A stretch of 38,580 nt of DNA from assembly GCA_036399835.1 (NCBI GenBank), contig DASWMI010000109.1:1-38580 (forward strand), in the 5' to 3' direction. The number at the start of each line of letters is the position of its first letter. The stretch's first letter is position 1. The translations under genes and the position numbers were made by a program. The stretch comes from DASYML01 sp036399835 (GTDB taxonomy: Bacteria; Acidobacteriota; Blastocatellia; Pyrinomonadales; Pyrinomonadaceae). Positions 31,921 to 38,580 of this stretch are shown here, one piece after another. The notes under the pieces are model-generated. The model did not search any database and was not told the DNA's origin. It saw nothing but the letters and a program-made list of their open reading frames with translations.

Positions 31921-34797
31921 ATGACCGTTACCTCAAAGGTTCGTCTTTACGACCTGGCTAAAGAACTCAAGCTCGACACCAAGCGTCTCATCGAAGAGGT
32001 CCGCCGCGAAGGCGTGGATGTCTCCGTTCCCTCCAACTCTATCTCGAAAGAGCTGGCCGACAAGATACGCAATCGCTACTTCCCCAAGAAAGAGGCGACC
32101 GCGCAGCGCACCGTCAAGGTAGTCAAGAAGGCCGTGCGACCCGTCGTCGCTGAAGAGGCGCACGCGGAGGCCGAGACGACGCCGGATGAGCTGCCGCAGG
32201 CTAGCGTTGCTGAGACGGCTCAAAGCCAGCCGCCGCCGCAGCCCGCAGCGTCTGCCGAGACCGCTCCCGAACAAAGGTCTATCAGAACACCTCTCGTCTT
32301 AAAGAAGCTCACACCCGCCACGCGCGCAGAGCCTCCAGCCACGACTGGACCGGCCACCGATGCGCCCTCTGCGCCTGCCGCGGCTCTCGAAGAGACTCAA
32401 GCTATGCCACAGGCGGATGCGGCGGCCACAGAAGCAACAACCCCCGCGGAGCTTCCCCCTGCCAGCACCGCTGGACCAGCAAGCTCTGCCGCTCCTCTCA
32501 ACGCGTCGCCCGCGGCGGAGGGACAGCGTCCCGCTCCGCAGCGCCAGGCCGCATCCACCGGCCCTGCGACTTCAAAGATTAGGGAGCTGCGCCCGACGGC
32601 TGCCGCGCTCAATGCTGGCATACGTCATGGCGACCGCGCGCCGATGCCTCTCGCTCCAACGCCTGTGCCTCAAGTTCCCGCTGCGACCCCCGCGACCGAA
32701 GTCAAGCGCGAGCGTCGCGGACGCGAGGAACGCGGTAGAGACCGCACAGCGCGCGGAGACCGCTTCGAGTACGCGGGCACGCCCGGCGAGACCGCCACCC
32801 CGCAGATAACTTATATCCCGCAGCCGGGCGATGGACGCAATCGTAGCCGTGGTCGCGGTGGCCGCAGCACGCACGCTGCGCCCGCGCGCAAGGGACACGA
32901 TGCCAGGGGTCGCTTTAACGAGCACGATTTTATTCCGCCGCCGAAAGTTCTCTCGCTTGAAGACCGCATCGCCAACAAGATGGATGCGCCCGCGGGTGAG
33001 CTGAAGTCGGTCCGTCTGGTTGAAGGCTCGACCGTCAAGGACTTCGCGGAAAAGCTCGGCATCAAACCGAAAGACATGCTAACGATGCTGCTCAAACGCG
33101 GCATCTTCGCCACCATCAACCAGCCTCTCAACGACGAGGTGGCCGTCGAGCTGGGCCAGCGCTTCGGTTATCAGGTCAGCTTCGCGCCGTTTGAAGAGAT
33201 GGTCGCTGATGAAGAGTTCGAGGATTTGGTCGAGTCCGGCGCGGACGATGTGGAAGAGCCGCGCGCTCCGGTCGTGACAGTCATGGGCCACGTGGACCAC
33301 GGCAAAACTTCCCTGCTTGACGGCATACGCACGGCCAACGTCGCCGCGGGAGAAGCCGGCGGCATTACGCAGCACATCGGCGCATACAAAGTCGAAGTGC
33401 CCAACCCAGATAATCCGAATGAGAAGCGAGCGGTCGTCTTTCTGGACACGCCGGGCCACGAAGCCTTCACCTTGATGCGTGCGCGTGGCGCGAAGGCGAC
33501 GGATGTGGTTGTCCTCGTCGTCGCGGCGGATGACGGCGTGATGCCGCAGACGATTGAAGCCATAGAGCACTCGCGCGCGGCGGGCGTGCCCATCGTCGTC
33601 GCCATCAACAAGATTGATAAGCCGGACGCTAACCCTGACAGGGTGAGGCAGGAATTGGCCCAGCAGGGGTTGTCGCCCATCGAGTGGGGCGGCGATACGG
33701 AGATGGTCGCCGTCTCCGCCAAGAAGCACGAGAACATAGAGACGCTGCTTGAGACTATTTTGCTGACGGCGGATATTCGCAACCTGCGGGCCAGCAAATC
33801 GCGTCTGGCTTCGGGCGTCGTGCTTGAGGCCAAGCTTGATCGCGGTCGCGGGGCGGTCGCTACGGTCCTGGTCCAACAGGGCACGCTACACGTTGGCGAC
33901 CCCTTTATCGTGGGTCAGATTTTCGGCAAGGTCCGCGCCATGTTCGATGACAGGGGGCAACCCGTGACCAGCGCAGAGCCTTCGACGCCTGTCGAAGTGC
34001 TCGGCCTACAGGGTGTGCCGCAGGCGGGCGAGCATTTTCAGGTCGTCGCGGACATCACGAAGGCGCAGCAAATCTCGCATCAGCGGCAGATGCACTCGCG
34101 CCAGAGCGCTCTCTTGCAAAGCACCAAGCGCGGCCTAGACGCTCTGGGCCAGACGGAAGTCAAGGAGCTGCTCGTCATCATCAAGGCAGACGTACAGGGT
34201 TCCGTAGAGGTCTTGAAGAGCACCTTACAGAAGCTTTCGACCGAGCGCGTCAAGGTCAAGGTGATACGCTCCGGCGTCGGCGCGATTACGGAATCCGATG
34301 TGCTGCTCGCTTCCGCGACACAGGCCGGTTCGTCTTCCTCCGCCGTGCTTATCATAGGCTTTAACGTGCGCCCGGAAACGCGCGCCGCCGATCTCGCCAA
34401 GCATGAGAGCGTGGACATACGCCTGCATTCGATTATCTACAAGGTCGAAGAGGAGATTCACGCGGCGATGGTCGGGATGCTCGAAGCCATCGAGAAGGAA
34501 CGCATTCTCGGCAAGGCGGATGTCCGCGAGGTCTTCCGCGTGCCGCGTGCGGGCGTCATCGCCGGTTGCATGATCGTTGACGGCTTGATTCGCCGCACGG
34601 CCCGCGCACGCCTGATACGTGATGGCGTCGTCGCCTGGGAAGGCGGCATCGGCAGCCTGCGCCGTTTCAAAGAGGATGTCTCGGAAGTCCGCGAAGGCTT
34701 CGAGTGCGGCATCGGGCTGGAAAACTTTAACGACATCAAGGTCGGCGACCAGATCGAAGCTTACATCATCGAAAAGGTCGCGGCGACGGAACTATAA
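31921..34797 (+). CDS. infB: Translation initiation factor IF-2
   Basis: A 958-residue IF-2, the GTPase that brings fMet-tRNA to the 30S subunit and promotes subunit joining. An IF2_N domain opens the protein ('KVRLYDLAKELKLDTKRLIE'). A long Ala/Pro- then Arg/Gly-rich linker runs from about 60 to 345. A second N-type domain (about 360-430, 'FAEKLGIKPKDMLTMLLKRG') precedes the GTPase domain, with G1 GHVDHGKT near residue 456, then 'DTPGHEAF' and 'NKIDKPDA'. The C-terminal domains end with 'DIKVGDQIEAYIIEKVAATE'. The ATG at 31921 has a good ribosome site. Confidence 0.98.
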   Translation: MTVTSKVRLYDLAKELKLDTKRLIEEVRREGVDVSVPSNSISKELADKIRNRYFPKKEATAQRTVKVVKKAVRPVVAEEAHAEAETTPDELPQASVAETAQSQPPPQPAASAETAPEQRSIRTPLVLKKLTPATRAEPPATTGPATDAPSAPAAALEETQAMPQADAAATEATTPAELPPASTAGPASSAAPLNASPAAEGQRPAPQRQAASTGPATSKIRELRPTAAALNAGIRHGDRAPMPLAPTPVPQVPAATPATEVKRERRGREERGRDRTARGDRFEYAGTPGETATPQITYIPQPGDGRNRSRGRGGRSTHAAPARKGHDARGRFNEHDFIPPPKVLSLEDRIANKMDAPAGELKSVRLVEGSTVKDFAEKLGIKPKDMLTMLLKRGIFATINQPLNDEVAVELGQRFGYQVSFAPFEEMVADEEFEDLVESGADDVEEPRAPVVTVMGHVDHGKTSLLDGIRTANVAAGEAGGITQHIGAYKVEVPNPDNPNEKRAVVFLDTPGHEAFTLMRARGAKATDVVVLVVAADDGVMPQTIEAIEHSRAAGVPIVVAINKIDKPDANPDRVRQELAQQGLSPIEWGGDTEMVAVSAKKHENIETLLETILLTADIRNLRASKSRLASGVVLEAKLDRGRGAVATVLVQQGTLHVGDPFIVGQIFGKVRAMFDDRGQPVTSAEPSTPVEVLGLQGVPQAGEHFQVVADITKAQQISHQRQMHSRQSALLQSTKRGLDALGQTEVKELLVIIKADVQGSVEVLKSTLQKLSTERVKVKVIRSGVGAITESDVLLASATQAGSSSSAVLIIGFNVRPETRAADLAKHESVDIRLHSIIYKVEEEIHAAMVGMLEAIEKERILGKADVREVFRVPRAGVIAGCMIVDGLIRRTARARLIRDGVVAWEGGIGSLRRFKEDVSEVREGFECGIGLENFNDIKVGDQIEAYIIEKVAATEL

Positions 34798-34802
34798 AAG
34801 CC

Positions 34803-34870
34803 GTGACGTGTGACGGGTGACAGGCGACAAGTTAAAAACTTGTTCTTGCCTGTCACCCGTCACACGTCAC
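34803..34870. repeat. Near-perfect 68-nt hairpin between infB and rbfA
   Basis: Arms 34803-34825 and 34848-34870 pair perfectly over 23 bp. Inside, ACAAGTT (34827-34833) pairs with AACTTGT (34837-34843) around a 3-nt loop. The arm itself is a stutter of GTGACGTGTGACGGGTGAC words. It ends 14 bp before the rbfA ATG; T-runs suited to termination are lacking. Confidence 0.85.
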
Positions 34871-34884
34871 CCAAGACTGTTTTT

Positions 34885-35286
34885 ATGCGTAGGCCGGAAA
34901 GAGTCGCCGAGCTGTTGCAGGAAGAGATTGCGCAGATTGTCGGCTATGAGCTTGAAGACCCTCGCCTTGTCGGAGTGACCGTAACGGACGTGCGCGTCTC
35001 CGACAATCTGCGTGATGCGCGTGTCTTCGTCATGGTCATGGGCGACGAAGCGGAGCATCAGGCGGCGCTCGCGGCCCTGCGTCATGCAGCGCCTTATGTG
35101 CGCAAGCAGGTCGGCTTTGCGCTCAGCCTGCGTCATACGCCCGAGCTGCATTTTGTCCGCGACACGGTTGAAGAAAAGGGCGCGCGCGTGGACCAGTTAT
35201 TAGACGAGATTAGACACGAGCGGGAAAACCAGTTTACCAACGGTGAATCCCCTGAAGGAAAGGAAACGATGAGCGATGAGCGATGA
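34885..35286 (+). CDS. rbfA: 30S ribosome-binding factor RbfA
   Basis: A 133-residue RbfA, a KH-fold cold-shock and 16S rRNA maturation factor. It shows 'RRPERVAELLQEEIAQIVGY' at the N-terminus, then 'EDPRLVGVTVTDVRVSDNLR' and 'VRKQVGFALSLRHTPELHFV', and the helix 'RVDQLLDEIRHE'. The start is the ATG at 34885; an upstream in-frame GTG would translate the hairpin. A non-conserved tail of about 20 residues ends in SDER, which is encoded within the left arm of the next hairpin. This suggests the repeat replaced or extended the original 3' end. Confidence 0.95.
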   Translation: MRRPERVAELLQEEIAQIVGYELEDPRLVGVTVTDVRVSDNLRDARVFVMVMGDEAEHQAALAALRHAAPYVRKQVGFALSLRHTPELHFVRDTVEEKGARVDQLLDEIRHERENQFTNGESPEGKETMSDER

Positions 35287-35347
35287 GAGCTGAGTTATCG
35301 GAGCAGCACAGCCTGGCTCTGATAACTCAGCTCTCATCGCTCATCGC
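35273..35347. repeat. Perfect 27-bp hairpin overlapping the rbfA stop codon
   Basis: Arms 35273-35299 and 35321-35347 are exact complements over 27 bp, with a 21-nt loop. The arm starts with the word GCGATGA repeated. The rbfA TGA (35284-35286) lies in the left arm, and the nrnA ATG follows the right arm by 13 bp. It may act on translation or mRNA processing between the two genes. Confidence 0.85.
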
Positions 35348-35360
35348 TTTCTTCAAACCG

Positions 35361-36395
35361 ATGTTAAGCCAAGTTGTCGAGTTGATTGAAACCAAGCGAC
35401 GTTTCGCCATCACCTCCCACGTCAGACCGGATGGCGACAGCCTGGGTTCGAGCCTGGGCCTCTACTGGCTCCTGCGCGCCCTCGAAAAGGATGTCGAAGT
35501 CATCATGCGCGACCCCGTCCCGCATGCTTATCAAAAACTCCCCGGCACCGAGGACGTGCGCGTGACTCCCTCTGTTGACCGTCCCTATGATGCCGTCTTC
35601 GTCATCGAATGCTCGGACATCACGCGGCCCGGCCTGGTAGATTTAGAGAAACAGTTTGTCGTCAACATAGACCACCATTCGACGACCGCGCTCTTCGGCA
35701 CGATCAACTGGATTGACTCGACCGCCTCTGCTGTCGGCGAGATGATCTACAATCTCTGCAAGGCCACGGGCGTGCGTGTGACCAAAGAGATGGCCGAGTG
35801 CGTCTATACCGCGCTCATCACGGACACAGGCTCATTTCATTACTCGAATACGACGGAGCGTACCTTTAAGGTCGCCTCCGAACTGGTCCGGGCAGGCGTC
35901 AAGCCGGCGAAGATTTCCGAAGCGGTCTTTGCCAGCTATCCCTGGAGCAAGGTCCAACTGCTCAGCGAAGTGCTCTCGACGGCCAAGCGAGATGAGTCTG
36001 GCCGCGTCGCCTGGATGCGCCAGTCGCTCGAAATGATGGAGCGCACGGGGGCTACGGAGGAGGACGGCGACGGGTTTGTCAATTATCCTTTGACGGTCGG
36101 AGAGGTCGAGGCCGTCGCGCTCTTGAAGGAATGCGCTCCGGGTGTTTACCGGACCAGCTTGCGCTCGAAGGGTGATGTCAACGTCGCGCGCATCGCGGAA
36201 AAATTTGGCGGCGGCGGCCATCGCAACGCTGCCGGATGCACCCTCAGAGGCGACTGGGAAGAGGCCGAGCAGACGGTCGCGCGTCTGCTCTCGGAAGCTG
36301 TCGCGCAACTGCACGGCGAGATGGACAACACGGAAGACGCGCTCGTCCGCACGGTCACGCGGCCCAGACACGAAAGAATAGAAGCCAGAGGGTAA
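35361..36395 (+). CDS. nrnA: DHH-family phosphoesterase, NrnA-like
   Basis: A 344-residue DHH/DHHA1 protein resembling bifunctional nanoRNase/pAp phosphatase NrnA, which degrades 2-5-nt RNAs and 3'-phosphoadenosine 5'-phosphate. Motifs: 'SHVRPDGDSLGSSLGLYWLL' (metal Asp), 'VFVIECSD' (where many relatives have Asp instead of Glu), 'VNIDHHSTTALFG' (the DHH), 'ALITDTGSFHYSNTTERTF' and the DHHA1 signature GGGGHRNAAG. I use ATG 35361 because the earlier in-frame start at 35283 would translate the hairpin. It follows rbfA, a frequent arrangement (rbfA-nrnA-truB), but truB is not next here. Confidence 0.9.
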   Translation: MLSQVVELIETKRRFAITSHVRPDGDSLGSSLGLYWLLRALEKDVEVIMRDPVPHAYQKLPGTEDVRVTPSVDRPYDAVFVIECSDITRPGLVDLEKQFVVNIDHHSTTALFGTINWIDSTASAVGEMIYNLCKATGVRVTKEMAECVYTALITDTGSFHYSNTTERTFKVASELVRAGVKPAKISEAVFASYPWSKVQLLSEVLSTAKRDESGRVAWMRQSLEMMERTGATEEDGDGFVNYPLTVGEVEAVALLKECAPGVYRTSLRSKGDVNVARIAEKFGGGGHRNAAGCTLRGDWEEAEQTVARLLSEAVAQLHGEMDNTEDALVRTVTRPRHERIEARG

Positions 36396-36405
36396 GAGCA
36401 GTAAT

Positions 36406-36464
36406 CAGTTTTCGGTCTTCAGTTTTCAGCTCGATGCCTGTTGGCTCTTGGCTGTTGATTGGCT
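36406..36464. repeat. Direct word repeats before cobO
   Basis: CAGTTTTC occurs at 36406 and 36420, and TTGGCT occurs at 36441, 36448 and 36459. The 92-bp spacer between nrnA and cobO is otherwise featureless and ends in a T-run at 36480-36487. Confidence 0.6.
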
Positions 36465-36487
36465 GCCCTTTGCTGGTTACTTTTTTT

Positions 36488-37060
36488 ATGAAAGAGAAAA
36501 AATATAAATGGAGGCGCGAGGATTACCAGGAGCAGACGCGCGGGTTGCTGCTGGTCCACACGGGTCACGGTAAGGGGAAGACGACCTGCGCGCTTGGTTT
36601 GATGATGCGTGCGGCTGGACGCGGGCTGAGCTGCTGCATGATTCAGTTTATGAAATCGCGCAAGGACCGTTACGGCGAACACGTCTCTGCCGAGAAGCTC
36701 GGCATCGAAGTGCATACGATGGGCGACGGCTTTACCTGGGACACCAAGAATCCTGAGCAGGACAGGCAGACTGCGCGCGAGACTTGGGCCTTGTGCTTGG
36801 AGAAGATGCGGAGCGGCGAGTACGACCTGCTGGTCTTCGACGAGCTGGTCTATGTCCTCAGTTATGAAATGCTCTCGGTTGAAGAAGTGCTCGCAGAGAT
36901 TGACGCCGTGCGCGCCGGACAACCCGCGCTGCACATCATCCTCACTGGCCGCGATGCTCCGCCCGCGCTCATCGAAGCCGCAGACCTCGTGACAGAGATG
37001 CGCGAGATCAAACACCCCTTCAACGCGGGCATACGCGCCCAACAGGGAATAGAATTTTAA
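36488..37060 (+). CDS. cobO: Corrinoid adenosyltransferase CobO/BtuR
   Basis: A 190-residue ATP:corrinoid adenosyltransferase of the CobA/CobO/BtuR type, which makes adenosylcobalamin or its precursor from the cob(I) form in the cytoplasm. It shows a P-loop 'LLVHTGHGKGKTTCALGLMM', 'CCMIQFMKS', 'GDGFTWDTKNPEQDRQTARE', 'YDLLVFDELVYVLSYEML', 'HIILTGRDAPPALIEAADLV' and the C-terminal 'MREIKHPFNAGIRAQQGIEF', all at family positions. The ATG at 36488 gives the standard length; an in-frame extension upstream reads into the repeat-rich gap. Its place behind nrnA may be only positional. Confidence 0.96.
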   Translation: MKEKKYKWRREDYQEQTRGLLLVHTGHGKGKTTCALGLMMRAAGRGLSCCMIQFMKSRKDRYGEHVSAEKLGIEVHTMGDGFTWDTKNPEQDRQTARETWALCLEKMRSGEYDLLVFDELVYVLSYEMLSVEEVLAEIDAVRAGQPALHIILTGRDAPPALIEAADLVTEMREIKHPFNAGIRAQQGIEF

Positions 37061-37357
37061 AGCAAAGATTTGATGATGAAGACGAAACGCGGAATAAAAG
37101 CGGCTGGTCCAAAGTGATTTATTGATTCGTCAGCTCATTGAAGCGATGAAGCGATAAAGCTATAGCTCAATAGCCTTCCCTTTATTATGGCAGAGTTCAT
37201 ACTTCATCGTTTCCGCTATCTGTGTTATTCTTTGCGCCGTTATCTTTTAATTTCACACAGGCTCTTCTAACAAACAGTATTTCCGAAGAAGCGCGGGAGG
37301 GACGAGCGGACAGCTTTTACTTGATCCCTCATCCCTGCGCCTTCAGCACTGCTCTTT
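37061..37357. other. Gap between cobO and accD
   Basis: A 297-bp AT-richer spacer with no gene. It holds a TGGTCCA copy (37105-37111), stutter words built on GAAGCGATGAAGCGATAAAGC around 37140-37160, and pyrimidine-rich sequence before accD. I see no clear promoter. Confidence 0.5.
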
Positions 37358-38269
37358 ATGACTTGGTTTCGTAAAAAGAAGCAGAAGATAGAGACCGTGC
37401 CCGCGGGGGAACGCCGCGTCAAGACCGAAGGCGTCTTCGTCAAGTGCGAGAGCTGCGATGCGGCGCTCTACAAGGCAGAGCTGGAAGAGTCGCTTCAGGT
37501 CTGTCTTCACTGCGGTCATCACTTTCGCGTTGACGCGCGGACGCGGCTCGCCATGCTTTTCGACGACGGCCACTATGAAGAGCTGGACGCCGAGGTGATT
37601 TCGATTGACCCGCTCGAATTCGTAGACAGCAAGCCCTACCCTGACCGTCTCAAGCAGGCGCAGCGCGTTTCAGGTCTCCCCGAAGCAATCATCAACGGGC
37701 GCGGCACGGTCGGCGGCCACCTGGTCTTCGCGGGCGCGATGGACATGCTCTTTATTGGCGGCTCGATGGGTTCAGCCGTCGGCGAAAAGGCCACGCGCCT
37801 GATTGAGAGAGCAGTGGCCGAGCGAGGCGCGGTCGTCATCTTCGCGGCTTCGGGCGGCGCGCGTATGCAGGAGGGAACGCTGTCGCTCATGCAGATGGCG
37901 AAAATCTCCGCCGCCCTCGCCCGTCTTGACGAAGCACGCCTGCCCTTTATCTCCGTCCTCACAGACCCGACAACGGGCGGCGTCACGGCCAGCTTCGCCA
38001 TGCTTGGCGATGTCAACATCGGAGAGCCCAAGGCGCTGATAGGCTTTGCAGGCCCGCGCGTCATAGAGCAGACCATCCGGCAGAAGCTCCCCAAAGATTT
38101 TCAGCGTTCGGAGTTTCTGCTTGAACACGGGATGCTCGATGCCATCGTTGACCGACGAGAGCTGCGCGACTACATCATCAAGATTCTGGACTTTATGATG
38201 AACCCGGATATTCAACAGGAAGCCGAAGCCCTGATGACCATGAAGGCTCGTGAATCGTATGGCTCTTAA
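37358..38269 (+). CDS. accD: Acetyl-CoA carboxylase carboxyltransferase subunit beta
   Basis: A 303-residue AccD, which with AccA transfers CO2 from carboxybiotin to acetyl-CoA, giving malonyl-CoA for fatty-acid synthesis. The N-terminal zinc ribbon has Cys30-x2-Cys33 and Cys49-x2-Cys52. The crotonase-like core carries 'YPDRLKQAQRVSGLPEAIIN', 'GGSMGSAVGEKATRLIERAV', 'IFAASGGARMQEGTLSLMQM', 'TDPTTGGVTASFAMLGDVNI' and 'GPRVIEQTIRQKLPKDFQ', all conserved. Length and start are canonical. It is followed by folC, the classical accD-folC order. Confidence 0.98.
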   Translation: MTWFRKKKQKIETVPAGERRVKTEGVFVKCESCDAALYKAELEESLQVCLHCGHHFRVDARTRLAMLFDDGHYEELDAEVISIDPLEFVDSKPYPDRLKQAQRVSGLPEAIINGRGTVGGHLVFAGAMDMLFIGGSMGSAVGEKATRLIERAVAERGAVVIFAASGGARMQEGTLSLMQMAKISAALARLDEARLPFISVLTDPTTGGVTASFAMLGDVNIGEPKALIGFAGPRVIEQTIRQKLPKDFQRSEFLLEHGMLDAIVDRRELRDYIIKILDFMMNPDIQQEAEALMTMKARESYGS

Positions 38270-38314
38270 ATCCTCAGCCCGCCAACGCATCAACCTTTGA
38301 CGGATTTTTTCTCT

Positions 38315-38350
38315 TGACGTTTCGCGCCCTGACGTTTCACGATTCACGCA
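38315..38350. repeat. TGACGTTTC direct repeat before folC
   Basis: TGACGTTTC at 38315-38323 and 38330-38338 (15-bp period), then CACGATTCACGC, just before the folC start. It is the same style as the other stutter repeats in this operon region. Confidence 0.55.
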
Positions 38351-38353
38351 TCT

Positions 38354-38580
38354 ATGCTTTACGAAGAGGCGCTCAAGTATCTGCTCGGCCTCGGCCATGA
38401 GATGCTCGCCATCAAGCTCGGGCTAAAGAATACGGAACTGCTGCTCGAAGCCTTGGGCGCGCCGCATGACTCTCTGACAAAAGTTCAAATCGCGGGCACT
38501 AACGGCAAGGGTTCGACCGCCTTCATGCTTGAGGCCATCTGCCGCGCCGCCAACATCAAGACAGGTCTCTACACCTCCCC
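38354..38580 (+). CDS. folC: Folylpolyglutamate synthase/dihydrofolate synthase, N-terminal part
   Basis: The first 75 residues of a Mur-ligase-type FolC, cut by the window edge. The N-terminal 'YEEALKYLLGLGHEM', the P-loop 'VQIAGTNGKGSTAFMLEAIC' and 'IKTGLYTSP' are diagnostic: GTNGKGST is the FolC ATP site, and GLYTSPHL is normally next. The enzyme adds glutamate to dihydropteroate and folates. The ATG at 38354 lies 84 bp after accD, matching the common accD-folC pairing. Confidence 0.93.
   Translation, partial: MLYEEALKYLLGLGHEMLAIKLGLKNTELLLEALGAPHDSLTKVQIAGTNGKGSTAFMLEAICRAANIKTGLYTS

Overview
This is 38.6 kb of GC-rich (about 60 %) chromosomal DNA from a Gram-negative bacterium. Two very large TonB-dependent receptors with N-terminal carboxypeptidase-regulatory-like domains, a BlaI/M56 pair, a diheme cytochrome c and a huge secreted Asp-box/PKD protein together suggest an Acidobacteriota member, perhaps Blastocatellia. 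That placement is inference from gene content. I see no phage, insertion sequence, CRISPR array, tRNA or rRNA.

Layout. 1-2.6 kb: the 3' part of a SAM methyltransferase gene, moaC, an M50-like membrane metalloprotease and a small hypothetical. 2.8-11.6 kb: an iron/heme acquisition block made of an Oar-like TonB receptor, hmuT-hmuU-hmuV (binding protein, permease, ATPase) and a second TonB receptor that converges on hmuV across a shared bidirectional terminator. 12-13.4 kb: a BlaI-type repressor and an M56 peptidase on the minus strand, behind a promoter that should give a leaderless mRNA. 13.6-16.5 kb: uvrA. 17-22.1 kb: a 1716-residue secreted, internally duplicated Asp-box protein. 22.4-23.2 kb: a lipoprotein with a charged ER/K helix. 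23.2-26.5 kb (minus): a 1097-residue ClpA/ClpC-like two-domain AAA+ ATPase fused at its C-terminus to a class-I release-factor (RF2) scaffold that lacks both the GGQ domain and the SPF codon-reading motif. 26.7-28.9 kb: yqeY, a diheme cytochrome and a cupin. 29.1-36.4 kb: the translation/transcription operon rimP-nusA-infB-rbfA-nrnA behind a good sigma70 promoter and a leader terminator. After it come cobO, accD and the start of folC.

The most unusual item is the Clp-RF2 fusion. Its first Walker B and second pore loop are degenerate, yet it keeps an IGF tripeptide where ClpP-binding unfoldases carry theirs. This suggests an undescribed factor linking the ribosome, or a release-factor binding site, to protein unfolding or degradation.

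Two window-wide patterns also stand out. The 7-bp palindrome TGGWCCA occurs about 50 times by eye where base composition predicts about 5, including at least nine copies between genes. Many gaps, most of all in the rimP-folC region, also hold 'stutter' sequences: short words repeated directly and inverted, forming perfect hairpins of up to 27 bp, one of which overlaps the rbfA stop codon.
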